A DNA stretch of 64,000 nucleotides. Source: Prosopis cineraria (taxonomy: Eukaryota; Streptophyta; Magnoliopsida; Fabales; Fabaceae). Where the stretch lies: the NCBI RefSeq assembly GCF_029017545.1, contig NW_026555339.1, positions 32,288,438 through 32,352,437 of the forward strand, in the 5' to 3' direction. Under the pieces are notes generated by a model. That model was not told the origin of the DNA and did no database searches. It saw nothing but the letters and a program-made list of their open reading frames with translations. Within the stretch, counting starts at the first letter, position 1; the number at the start of each line of letters is the position of its first letter. Below, one piece after another: positions 47,817-58,763 of the stretch. Made by a program: the position numbers and the translations under genes.

Positions 47817-48960
47817 AAGGGGGAGCATTACATGATTGATAAGTTTTGATGATGAAAATCATCTTTAACATCTTTATGCCTTGCTATGTGCTCCATTTTC
47901 TTTTGAAAAACATATTTTCAGCATCATATTTATAAAATCATAGCATTTGGTTTTACAATCATTGTCTCATATTTTAAGCCAAATGAAAGTTTTGATAAAG
48001 TCAAATTATTTACACATTTGATGCTATTTTAACCTTGGTTGTTTACGTCTTTTAACATCAAAAAATGTGTCATTCATATTTGGTATAATTTGTCATTAGC
48101 ATTATTTATATACTTTAAGACTCATCTAAGTGTGTTAAAGCTTGCAAATAATGTCTTTCTTGTGTGTTGAATTTCATAGAAGCTGTTTGTATTGTGAGAG
48201 GCAGAATCACGTGTGATTCTATAGGTTACTTTTGAGTTTTTGCATGTTAGGCATACTAATTGCTAGATCACCCAAGTGTGAAGAAGTGATTCACGCCCGA
48301 TTTTATACTTGTGTTATGTGTTGCCTTAAGCTTTAGTTCTACATGTAAAATCACGCATGAGAGCCATTATTGTCTATGCAAGTTTTAGCATATATGTTTC
48401 ATTGTGTTGTATCAAAATGCAAAACCACACATGAGACTGATGGTAGCTACACATAATTTGTCACTTGTTACACAATCATATTTAGCTATATTAAGTCTTA
48501 AGTCATCTCAAGCCAAGTTCAATTTGCTAACTTGTATGATCTATGATTCACACATCCATATCTCTTGATCATACAAAATCTTGCTTGAGTGCATTGCATT
48601 TCCATATGTGATATGGACCCATACTAGTTTTAGCATTATTACCTACTATTTCACGTGTGAGTCATGTTATGTTCGACGCATGATTCATCCTCTTGAATGG
48701 ACTAAGTCTAGAGCTATCATCACACATGATAGTCTTTTGCTTTGACATGAGTTTTGTTCACAAGAATTGGCTTTAGCATTCTGCCAGCCATTTCACGTGT
48801 GAGAGCATGATGGTTCCATGCAAAATTTAGCATATAAAACTAAATGCATATACATAAGTGCATAACAATGTATAAGAGCTATCACCTCACTCACAAGTTT
48901 TGACACATAGAATGATTTGCACATTCATATTTGATATCTCTGTGTCATAGGCATGTTCTA
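47817..48960 (+). repeat. Partial Sirevirus LTR with its own purine tract, inside copia C
   Basis: AAGGGGGAG (47817-47825) is followed by TGATTGATAAGTTTTGATGATG (from 47833), the layout of a purine tract and Sirevirus LTR start. From about 48180 to 48930 the sequence parallels copia A's 3' LTR (36060-36740): AATCACGTGTGATT, GTTATGTGTTGCCTTAAGC, TTTCACGTGTGAGAGC and GACACATAGAATG in the same order. The 3' half of an LTR is missing and copia C's own tract follows 550 bp later. Confidence 0.62.
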
Positions 48961-49522
48961 ATGTATTTCTATCATGACACTATATTTGCTAATTGATTTC
49001 TTCTTATTATTTATTAGTGTTTGATTTGTACACAACGAAGAATTGACACTCAACAATAAGCAATTCCTCTAACTTCTTGTGAGCTAATCCTTTAAGGACA
49101 ATTTATCAAACTAGTGCACCAAGTACTTCATCAGCTTATCACAAAATGGTATCACTAATAGGGAGGAATCAACTTGAAGGAGGATTTCTCAAATCAAAAC
49201 CATCAAGAAGCCTCATGTTCATATATCTCTAATGGAGGGAGAAAATTCTAATATAGGCCAACTTAATGTAATCATATCAAGAAGAAATCAAATTTCAAAT
49301 TTCAAATTTCTCTACATAACAAATAGGAGAAGAAGTCATATTTAAGGGGGAACTTTAAACCTTACCTTACTCTAGTGTTCCGTTGCATTTACTTCAAAGC
49401 CTTTTTGTTATAACAAATAGGGGGAGAAGTAATTATGAAAAATATGATTTGCTAAACACTTATTTTCTATTATATAAGCATATTTTTCATAGGTGATTTG
49501 TCATCATCAAAAAGGGGGAGAT
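48961..49522 (+). other. 3' noncoding part and polypurine tract of copia C
   Basis: No gene. Additional G-rich purine runs are at about 49332-49341 and 49421-49430. The final tract, CAAAAAGGGGGAGAT, ends at 49522 directly before the 3' LTR. Confidence 0.75.
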
Positions 49523-51800
49523 TATTAGACATAATGACTTTTGACATTATGTGTTAGTTTAAGTTTTGATGATGACAAATATAGATGAGTTTACAATACC
49601 TATGCTTAATTGTTTTCATATATATAATAGTTAACTATAACTATGGAACAAGTGCTTTAAAGTATTTTTACTTACATTGTCCCATATTAAATGAGATTTG
49701 GAAAAATAATTTGTGTGTATCAAAGTTATTTTGCACTATCATATTTTTTCTCATCTTAAATTGATTCTATATCCAAGAGTGTTCATAGTATTATCTTTCA
49801 CAACTTGGATATATGCATATTAACACTTGGACTAACCATTTTATTCATGATATATCATTTAAGATTGTCCAAAGTGAAGATGAGAATGATCATGAAGAGA
49901 AACAAAGTTGAAGCCATCATTTGTATGCTATATTCATGATTGAAGAACATAAAGATAAAGAGAAAAATGCCAAGAAGAGCTTAAGAGCTCATGATTAAAG
50001 AACACAAATATAAGGATCGTATGAAGACATTCATACAATCTTGGATGCACCTTAGAGGCCCTGGACTTGACAGGTATAATATCATTAGGCTAGGAGTTTT
50101 TATGTTAAACTCATTGATTTAGATTTGAAGTATTTGCTCAAGATATCTTAAATCAAAACATGTATTTTAGCTATTAAGAGAGTGTGAGATATAATCATGC
50201 TTTTCATCTTTCATCACATATGTCTCACAAAGGTTGAAATGTTTTGTTTACTAAATCTATAAAATTTTCAAAGTTGTTCTATTTACTCAAAATGGAGTTA
50301 AGTTGAAAAATTTATGAACACTTGAAGTCTAAGCTTTGAAATGTGAATTATGCAGAAAATTAGTTTTGACCTTTGGCCATGTTTCATGTCATATATCTCC
50401 TTACACAGATTATTTTAATGTGAAATATATCTCATTTGAAAATAGACTCCAACATCTTTTTAATGATAGTTTATTTATTCAAAATGGAGTTCTATTGAGA
50501 AAGATATGAACTTTAGAAGTTGAGTGTTGAGACACTAATTTTGCACAGCTTTTAGTCTTGACCTTTATACACTCTTTTGATCATATCTCAAAATATATGT
50601 TGAATATGAGTGTGAACTTTTTCATTAAAAACTAGACTTCAAGTTCTTTCCAACGTTATATAAATTTTCAAATTTGAAGTTGTATTGAGTGAGTTAAGAT
50701 ATTATGAAGTTTTATAAAGTGAAGCTGCGGAATCACACGTGAGAGCAGCAGTCAACCATGCATGATTTAGTACCAGTGCAAAAACTTGCGTGAGACCATT
50801 TCTCAACCATGTGTGAAAATTCATCTAAAAGCTTACTTTCACACTAAATAGCTTCTAAATGCTTAACCATGCATGAAACTACTTGTCATACATGAGAAAT
50901 GGCCTCTAGAAGCCTTATTTTCACTGAATATGTTCTATAAGCCAAATCACACATGAGACACTTTCAAAACTCACGTGATATGTCATTTTTGCTTGAGAAA
51001 CCTCCAAAACAAGTGTGAATTAGCACTGGATACTCACAAGAAAATGCATCAATGGCTATATTCAATGTGTAACATCTCTAAACCATCATTTGATGTCTCG
51101 AAGACTTATTTCACTCCATCAGTTATAAATTTAACACTCAAAACTAATCTGAATAGGAGATTAACCTTAGAAATTATCAAGCTATGAAATTCATGATCAT
51201 AGTACTCTTGTTATATGAAAATCATTGTTTTTGAGTCAAGATCATCTATATCTTTATATTTTGAGTATTAAAGCTTGATTGTACTCATCATTATTCTTTG
51301 AGAGAGTTTCAATTGAGTGATACACGTACTCAAACATTTGTAAAGGTGAGGGAGAGATTTTCCTTATAATCAAGAGAGGTTTTTCTCCTTGTAAAGGCTC
51401 ACAAGTGCCTAAACTGAATTTGTGAATGTACTAAGGTGGCAAGCACCTACTCAAGCTTGTGTTTTAGTGAAAAAATCTCAAGTAATTGCTTGGGAGCTGG
51501 ATTTAGGCTCAAAAGGAGGAGTTGAACTAAGATAAATCATTATTTGCAATCTCTCTTCCCTTAACTCTTTATATTTCCAGCAGCATTGATTTATCCTATG
51601 TTTTAGTGTGTAAAATTGAAATTGATTTAATACTTTTTTGAGCTTGTAAAAACAACTTTAGCATTCTTACACACATAGTTTAGAAGTCAAACTTGCAAAA
51701 TCTTCCTTTGAACATAGTTTTGTTGAAAAGAATTTAAAAGAACTGAAATTTTTTCAAATACCCAATTCACCCCCTCTTGTATATTTTTCCATATCTAACA
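49523..51800 (+). repeat. 3' LTR of copia C
   Basis: 2,278 bp from TATTAGACATAATGACTT to CCATATCTAACA. It contains TTTTGATGATGACAAATATAG near its start, a Sirevirus-like signature, and palindromes of type CACACGTGAGAGCAG at 50730-51010. It gives the uninterrupted form of the 5' LTR. Confidence 0.87.
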
Positions 51801-52470
51801 CCTCTATCATCATAATGGTCTTATATTTTTCTTCCATAGAGTAAAATCTTGGAGTATTCTTTTGAGTAGTTCTATCATATTCTTATAGCTCCAATCCTCT
51901 AGCTTTAATTCCTAGAATTTGTCCCAAGCTTTTGGTAGTGAAGAATATGGGACATCCTCTCACTTGAGCCTTGTAAGTCTTCTTAGTTCTATCCCAACCA
52001 AAGCTTTCATAAGGCTTTAATGGCTTCTGTGGAATAGTTGATGTTTGCTCTAGTAGTCCCTTTTAGTTACTTAAGTATTCATCAATATCAAAGTTATAAG
52101 CTTTGATAAATGTATCATACTTAGTAAAATGTCCGATGACCACAATCTCAAAAGAGAAGAACTTATTAAACCATTACAAGTGTTCTGACCTAAGCAGCTT
52201 CCCTTCTTTTAGACTTGCCTCAGATGTGTTACTAGGAGGCACATTGCTCCCATCCTTAGACAATTCTCTTCCCAGTTTGATTAACTCATCTTCAAGTTGG
52301 TTTAAAGGTGAAGATTCTGTTGCATGATCCCTTCCAATTCTTGGAGTTTTGCTCTTCTTTGAAAGTTGAGCTAGTGATTTTCCAGCCTCTTGAATCATGG
52401 CTTTTGTGAATTTCCTCTTCTTGGTTACTTCTGAGCTTTATTTCTTCCTAGTCTCCTTAGTGCGAGCCTT
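51801..52470 (-). pseudogene. Extra ORF of copia B, N-terminal part
   Basis: Read on the minus strand from 52470. The start codon is mutated (AAG where copia A has ATG), then ARTKETRKK, a stop, and SSEVTKKRKFTKAMIQEAGK. An open block at 52398-52174 has KTPRIGRDHATE and LEDELIKLGRELSKDGSN. Then IVVIGHFTKYDTFIKAYNFDIDEYL and RGCPIFFTTKSLGQILGIKARGLEL follow, as in copia A. It includes a 40-residue acidic/Leu stretch that copia A has lost. It is cut at 51801 by copia C. Confidence 0.8.
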
Positions 52471-53374
52471 TTCAAAGATGATAGAAAGAGAGACTAAGGT
52501 TGAAGATTAAGAGGAGTTTGGAAGAATTTGAGATGTAAAATAGTGTTTAGGAATGATGGGTAATGAAATTCGAATACCATAACAATCAAAGAAAGATTAG
52601 GAAAGAAGTTAGGAATGATGGAGGGTTGTAAGGGTCAGATATATGAACGTTAGAGCACACGTGAAATGAAGGATCTGACACAAGGTATATATATAGCAAC
52701 GAGACATTCACATATGATAGAAAATTGATTCACGTGTGATTTGTCATTTCTTTAACGTATGTAGATGTTTTATGCTTGAGACTTAGTAAGTTTCATGCTT
52801 GATTAGTCCATATAGTGTAATTCAAAAATTTAACATTTTGGCTCATGTTGATTCACTCGTGATCACTTATCAGTTTCACACTATATGTAAGGAAAGCTTC
52901 AACCTTCATGTTTAATTTGTCATGACTTAAAGAGATACCTCTCTATAATATGATTCACACTTGAGGCACAAATGCTTTCACACATGATTTATCATGACTC
53001 AAGGAAGGTAGCTTTATGTGTAACATTTCACGCTTGGAAGCCGTTGGCTCTCATGTGTGATTTGTCATGCCTCATAAAGCTAAATTTTTTGTAAAGCACA
53101 AGTGTGATCTAGCATGTAATCATGCTTAAAATGTCCCAAAACATTAAAAAACAACTCTCTTAACAAAACATCACCTGATTTACTGACTTCCTTCATGAAG
53201 AACATCCTAATACAATCTAAAAAGTAAAGATTCATGATGTGAACCTTGCAAAAAAATTTATAACCACTCCAAAGCTTAAGTTAGTAAAAATCCAAATATA
53301 ATAAGATTAAACTTTAAAACACATTACAACTCATTGGGATTTACCATTCTCAGTTCCCTTATTATAAATGTAAA
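52471..53374 (-). promoter_or_regulatory. Spacer between pol and extra ORF of copia B, with TATA box and palindromes
   Basis: Noncoding counterpart of 24257-25169. On the minus strand it has the same order: repeated CATGTGTGATTTGTCA-like and TTCACACATGATTTATCATG-like phrases, then GCTATATATATACC (52684-52697, plus-strand coordinates), then TTTCACGTGTGCTCTAACG and the extra ORF about 215 bp on. Both spacers keep the TATA box although both coding regions have decayed. Confidence 0.55.
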
Positions 53375-55048
53375 TTATTCTTCAACTAGAGGTTTGGTGA
53401 AGATATCTACTAATTGCTCAGTTGATGGGACAAACTCCAGTAAAATGTGCTTCTTTTGCACATGATCTCTTAGAAAGTGATGTCTTATATTAATGTGCTT
53501 AGTTCTTGAGTGTTGGACAGGATTCTTTACTAGATTGATAGTACTTATGTTATCATATATGATTGGAATTTCCTTAAGATGAATTCCCAAACCTTCTAAT
53601 TGTTGGTTTAGCCATAAGATTTATGCACAATAACTTCCAACAGCTAAATAATCAGCTTCACATGAAGAAAGGGACACACTATTTTGCTTTTTGTTGAACC
53701 ATGTGATGAGTGAGCCTTCAAAGAATTGACATGTTCTACTTGTGATATTTCTATTAGTCTTATATCTAGCATGATTAACATCAAATAGGTAATTAGTTTA
53801 GGCTCTCCTCCTTTAGGAAACTAAAGTCCTAGTTGTGCTGTGCTATTTAGATACTTGAACATCCTCTTCACAGATTTTAGATGAGACTCTCTAAGGTCTA
53901 ATTAAAATCTTGCACACATACAGGCACTAAACATTATGTCAGGTCTACTAGCTATGATGTATAGTAATTATCTAATCATTTGCCTAAATCTAGCTTAGTC
54001 CATCTTCTCCCCTATTTCATTTTTGTCCATCTTGATTGAAGCACTCATAGGGATATTGCTTAGGTTGGAATTATCGAATCCAAATTTCTTTAGCAAGTCA
54101 TGTGTGTATTTGGTCCAACTTATGAAGATCCCATCTCTTATTTGCTAGATTTGTAATACGTGGAAGAAGTTTAGCTCCCCTATCATGAACATCTCAAATT
54201 CACCTTGCATAATCTTAACAAATTTCTTACAAAGAACTTCTTATATAGTAGCTCCAAAAATAATATCATCAACATATATTTAAACTACTAAAATATCACT
54301 TCCTTCAATTTGAAGGAATAAGATTTTATCTACCATTCCTCTTTTGAAGTTTTTCCTAAGTAAGAAATTACTTAACCTATCATACTAAGCTCTAGGGACT
54401 TGTTTGAGTTCATACAAAGCCTTCTTTAATTTGTAGACATGATTTGGCAGTGATTGATTTTCAAACCCTTAAGGCTGCTCTATATAAACTTTTTCATTGA
54501 CTAGTCCATTCAAGAAAACACTCTTAACATCTATTTGAAAAGGCTTAAAATCCTTTATACAAGAAAAGGCAAGTAAAAGTCTAATAGCCTTAAGTCTAGT
54601 AACAGGAGCAAAGTTTTTATCATAATCAATACATTCTTCTTGATTATAACCTTTGGCTACTAGCTTGACTTTATTTCTTACCATAATACCAGTTTCATCA
54701 AGTTTAGTTCTATAGACCTATTTCGTCCCAATTACTAGATGATCACTAGGTCTAGGCACTAAGTCCCAAACTTGACTTCTCTCAAATTGGTTTAATTCTT
54801 CTTGCATTGTTATAAGTAAATATTTATCAGTAAACCTCTATTTCTAACTTTGTCACCAATTTCTCCAATGACTTAGTCAATAGAATGTGACTTACTCTAT
54901 TTCCAACTTTTTAGAAGATCATTTGTCTGCCCATTTTTATCTTGAATCATGGTATCATTGTTGGTTTGATTTTCCTCCTTTTCATCTAGTGAGAGACTAC
55001 CAAGAGGAAGATTTATAGTTTCTTCTTCTTTATTTTCATCCGATAAGG
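53375..55048 (-). pseudogene. pol of copia B: RT and RNase H, broken
   Basis: Minus strand, from the acidic linker near 55040 through LLKSW. RT retains VRNKVKLVAKGYNQEECIDYD, FQIDVKSVFLNGLVNEKVYIEQP (open block 54684-54469) and an intact YVDDIIFGA box (YVDD at 54265-54276). RNase H ends in an open block 53590-53375 with IPIIYDNISTINLVKNP, RTKHINIRHHFLRD and STEQLVDIFTKPLVEE. Stops and frameshifts lie between these blocks. It lacks the solo-LTR insertion that copia A has in RT. At 55049 it is interrupted by an F-family LTR. Confidence 0.87.
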
Positions 55049-55374
55049 TGATGAAACCTTTTATCACTTTAGGTCACCAAATTTAACTAGAATGTAGAAA
55101 TGAATATCCTAAGTCATTTCTCTAGAGAGCAAAGCATATAAATCATTGTTCAAGTGCCTCAAATTAAGCTAAATTTTCAAGTAACCCGACTAAGTCTACA
55201 ATGCAAGAATTAGTGTTTATAAGTTTCTATTTTAAATGTTATGAAGTGATTAAAGATTATGGAGAGCCCAAGTCAAATTTGTTAACATTAGTCATTGATT
55301 TCCAGAATTATATCAACACAAACCTTCTTAATTAACCTAACATGAGATACTTAGAAGCCTCTAAGTGTGGTGCA

Positions 55375-57258
55375 TGATAGGAAATTAGTCGCTTATCCTC
55401 AAAATTACACTAAAGCTAACCCTAATGCAATATAGGGCCAACCCTAGGTCATCTCCCAAGGAATGGTTTTAAGTCTAATTGAAAGTTATCTAGTGAAATA
55501 AATCAACCAAAGTTTGTAGGAATTTAGTTATCAAGCTAATTATCTAAACTAATTACCTAATATGCAAGTAATTAAAATGCTAGTGAAAGTGAGTGAAATG
55601 AACTTCCCTTTTTACAATAATGGAACCCTAGAGATTAGTTGATTTTGGACTCATTATCTTCTCATGATTAGGCTAAGTTTAGCTTCCCTTTCCTCTTGAC
55701 TAAAGCTGTCATGACTTAAGAAAATTATCCTAAGCCAATTAACCTAATTAGCTAACCTCCCTAGGTCTTAGATTAAAGTCCCTAGTTCAATTAACCAATT
55801 GGTGAAGACATTAGCCAAGTGATTCACTCAAAATCCCCTCTCAACAGCCATGGTCAAACACATAAATTGAGCAACCACAAGATTATGTCAAGCTACTCAA
55901 CAACACAAGCATTAACACCACAAGATTATGCAATATTAACACAAGAAATTCACTAATTGAAAAACACAAGATTATGTGCCAAACAAAGAGTGGCAAAATT
56001 CACTCATGGCTGTCCAAGGAAGAAATTAAATGAAACAATCCTCTCTCTTTACATCAACATCAAATTCAAATTAGAATTTATAAGCTAAGATGATTAGACC
56101 CTAGATTAAGGAATCTAACCATCTAGTAAAAAGAGAAGAGGATAGGAAACAAAAGAACTTAGCCAATTTGAAGCTCAAGACTCATCCTCCATCTTTATCT
56201 CTCTAGGATTCCACAAAGAAACTTAGCCAATCTTTATCTTCAAGAACCCTAGTGATTGCTTGTGAAGGCCAAACTCCATAGCTCTTGAATGATGGAAATG
56301 AGCTTCAATCCTTGTGAAAATGGAAGGGATGGAACGAAAATGAAGAGAGGAGAAGAATGGTATGAGTTTTGTGGAGGTTTGGTGGCTGAAAATGGAGGTT
56401 AGGGTGCTGGAAAATGAAGAACAAAAGAGAGAAAATGAAGAACACTATGAACAAGAGAGAGAGAATGTGGAAGATGAATTAGATATGTGTTGGATCCCAT
56501 TTGAGGCTTAAAATGGCGTGCTCCTTGGTGTCTCCCATCAGCTGAAGCTTAATTAAAATAAGGAAAAAGAAATTAAAATGTAAATGGGAGCCTTGTCACA
56601 CTTGCAAGGTGGCAACTTCCTATTGGTTTGTAGATGATTCCAATGTGTGCCTAATTTCCCATGTGTCATCCACATCATTTTAGCTGATTTAACCTCTCAA
56701 AATAATCATAATTCACGTGCAAACAATCAGCCATTGACCTCAAGGAGTGTTGACCTCAATTGCCCAATTGATGCACAAGTCACATGCCACCTATGTCACA
56801 TAAATCACATAATTCAATTAAATAACATATGATATAATAAAATCTAATTCATGTCCAGAATTAAATTCATATTTAGAAGGGAGAATTTATTAAATTAACC
56901 AAGTTTCAGGCTGCACAAAATTATATAAAAATTTTCACACAAAGGCAAACCAAAAACTAGGACAAACTAAGACACTTAAGAAAGTGTTGACTTTTTTATT
57001 TAATTACTCCCAAAATAAAATGAATTTTAAAAATATAATTTCACCATTCATCAACTGGATATAAAATGCACTTTGTCAATTTTTCTTGTATATTTTCTCA
57101 AAAGTTCATTTTTTGGACCAAAATGCCCCTAGTGCACTGATCTTAGAAACTTAGGCAAAGTTCCAAATCTAATGCAATGTGTGCACTTGAAGGTGATAAA
57201 TAATTAATAAAATGGTCCTAATTGACAAATAAAAGTGGGTAACAAATGTGTTCTATCA
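55375..57258 (-). repeat. 3' LTR of element E (minus-strand sense)
   Basis: 1,884 bp. On the minus strand it begins TGATAGAACACATTTGTTAC and ends GCGACTAATTTCCTATCA. The start resembles that of the 6104-20712 family (TGATAAGTCATATTTGTTAC). Short frames inside, such as 56647-56832, are present identically in the other LTR and are not genes. Confidence 0.93.
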
Positions 57259-57275
57259 ATTCCCCCACACTTAGC
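57259..57275 (-). other. Polypurine tract of element E
   Basis: On the minus strand, AAGTGTGGGGGAAT directly precedes the 3' LTR. The core 12-mer AAGTGTGGGGGA (57261-57272) occurs two more times upstream in the same element. Confidence 0.85.
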
Positions 57276-58763
57276 TTTTGCACTCCGGGCAAAATCAAGT
57301 GAAAAAGGTCCCAAAAGAAACTATAAGACAAAGAAATAAGAGAAAAACATTGTTTCAAGTCACTAAAATACTAGCTCATGAACTTCTACAAATTATCAAT
57401 CAATGTGGCAATAATTACGAAAGAATTATGCACATCACAAACAAACCGTTACCAAGAATCAATGTCAAAGAGTAAGCCTCTCTAGGTTAAGTGTTTGCTC
57501 TCATCACTCAAAGTGTATAAGGTATTAAATTTCACTCAAAATTTCTTAGGATAAACCCTACTATGAATTTGTAACCCTTCTACATCTCCATCACTAAATA
57601 GCACTTGCAATCAAGAATCAAATGGACTTTATTAGATTGTGATATAGGTAATGAAAGGATGTCTAAGAAATGCATGTATATAAAAAAAAATAGGATTAGC
57701 ATCAAAATAATGCTAAATCAAGATATATCCCCTTAATATGTAAAGCATAACCTAACTCAATTGAGTGAACACCTTAACACAATGAGGATGGAAAGAAATG
57801 ATAAGAAATAATAAAACAAATGGAATGGATGAGCTAGGCAACTTTTTATTTTTATTTTTATTTTTTTCTTTCTTTTCTTTTTTTTTCTTCTTTTTTTTCT
57901 TTTTCTAGCAACTTTATTTCTTTTCTTTTTGATTATTTTTTTTTTTCAAATCTATCTTTGTTGTTTTTTTTTTGGTTGCCCCTAACTCTTTGAAAACAAT
58001 GGAAGTAATGGATAGAGAAATGATAATAAGCATCCACTCATTTGATCTAGGACATGTAATGAATATTAAAAAGACATATAAAAGTGTAACATGCATTCCT
58101 TGGGGAAAAATAGGGTGAATATTTTTTTTTAAGAATCAAACCAAAGGCTCAAAGTGGCTAACAAAGGATAATAAATAATAATAGGTTGGCTATTTGGCTC
58201 TTGGCTATTTTTTATGAATGCCATCTCTCATCTCCTATCAAACAAGTGCAAGATATATGGTCTTAATTAAGAAGTGAAACAAATTCTAGAGGGTAACATC
58301 ACTAAGGAATTAATCACACATGAGTGTTTAGCCTCTTCCATGAAAGGGTAATATGCCACTCTAATCCATTAATTCAAGGTTCACTTCACACCTATTCAAT
58401 CCTAAAAATTACCACATCTCAAGAATCAAAATATCCATTCAAGAGCTAGGTAATTAAGTAACCTCAAACAAAACAAAACAAAGCAATTTTTTTTATTTTT
58501 TTTAATAAATTTTTTTTTTGTAAAACCAAACAAACAAAACAAAATGTTTATTTCTCTCCCCCACACTTAAATCATGCATTGTCCTCAATGTATGTATAGA
58601 CTAGTGATAAAATAAGGTGAGATCAATAATGAATGCATAACAAAAGTGTGGTCCAGAAATTTTTTTTTTTCAAACTAAAACACAAAACAAAGAAGTCAAA
58701 TAAAGCAAATAAACTCTAACTTTCCTACTAGGTTCATCTCCCCCACACTTGCAATTTACTCAA
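57276..58763 (-). other. 3' noncoding region of element E
   Basis: No gene. In minus-strand order it holds AAGTGTGGGGGA at 58750-58739, ACATTGAGGACAATGCATG (58592-58574) followed by a second AAGTGTGGGGGA (58568-58557), a strongly biased T-rich (plus strand) run at 57840-57970, and GCCCGGAGTGCAAAAG just before the purine tract. The same items in the same order are found at 16360-18770 of the older Athila-like element. Confidence 0.75.

Larger units (their letters stand above)
39402..51800 (+). mobile_element. Copia C: Sirevirus-like element with gag remnant only, complete ends
   Basis: A 5' LTR (39402-43567, interrupted) and 3' LTR (49523-51800) flank 5,955 bp. A perfect 5-bp target duplication CCTCT is present (39397-39401 and 51801-51805). 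The primer site TGGTATTAGAGC is at 43570. The purine tract lies at 49509-49522. Only a decayed gag is recognisable; no protease, integrase, RT or RNase H motif was seen, so it was a non-autonomous or internally rearranged copy. It interrupts the extra ORF of copia B. Confidence 0.85.
37453..55048 (-). mobile_element. Copia B: Sirevirus-like element, oldest layer, in three islands
   Basis: Minus-strand pol and extra-ORF sequence homologous to copia A survives at 51801-55048, 39330-39401 and 37453-37839. Reading the islands from right to left gives RT, RNase H, spacer and extra ORF in the same order as copia A 20740-26100. The gaps are filled by copia C (duplication CCTCT) and a solo LTR (duplication AGGTG). 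At 55049 it is cut by an F-family LTR. The end of its extra ORF, its 3' LTR and its 5' part lie outside the window; copia A sits in the extra ORF at 37452/37453. Confidence 0.85.

Noticed and set aside
56647..56832. 61-codon plus-strand frame with an identical copy at 62759-62944
   Set aside because: Identity is explained by the two nearly identical LTRs of element E; no start context or family similarity.
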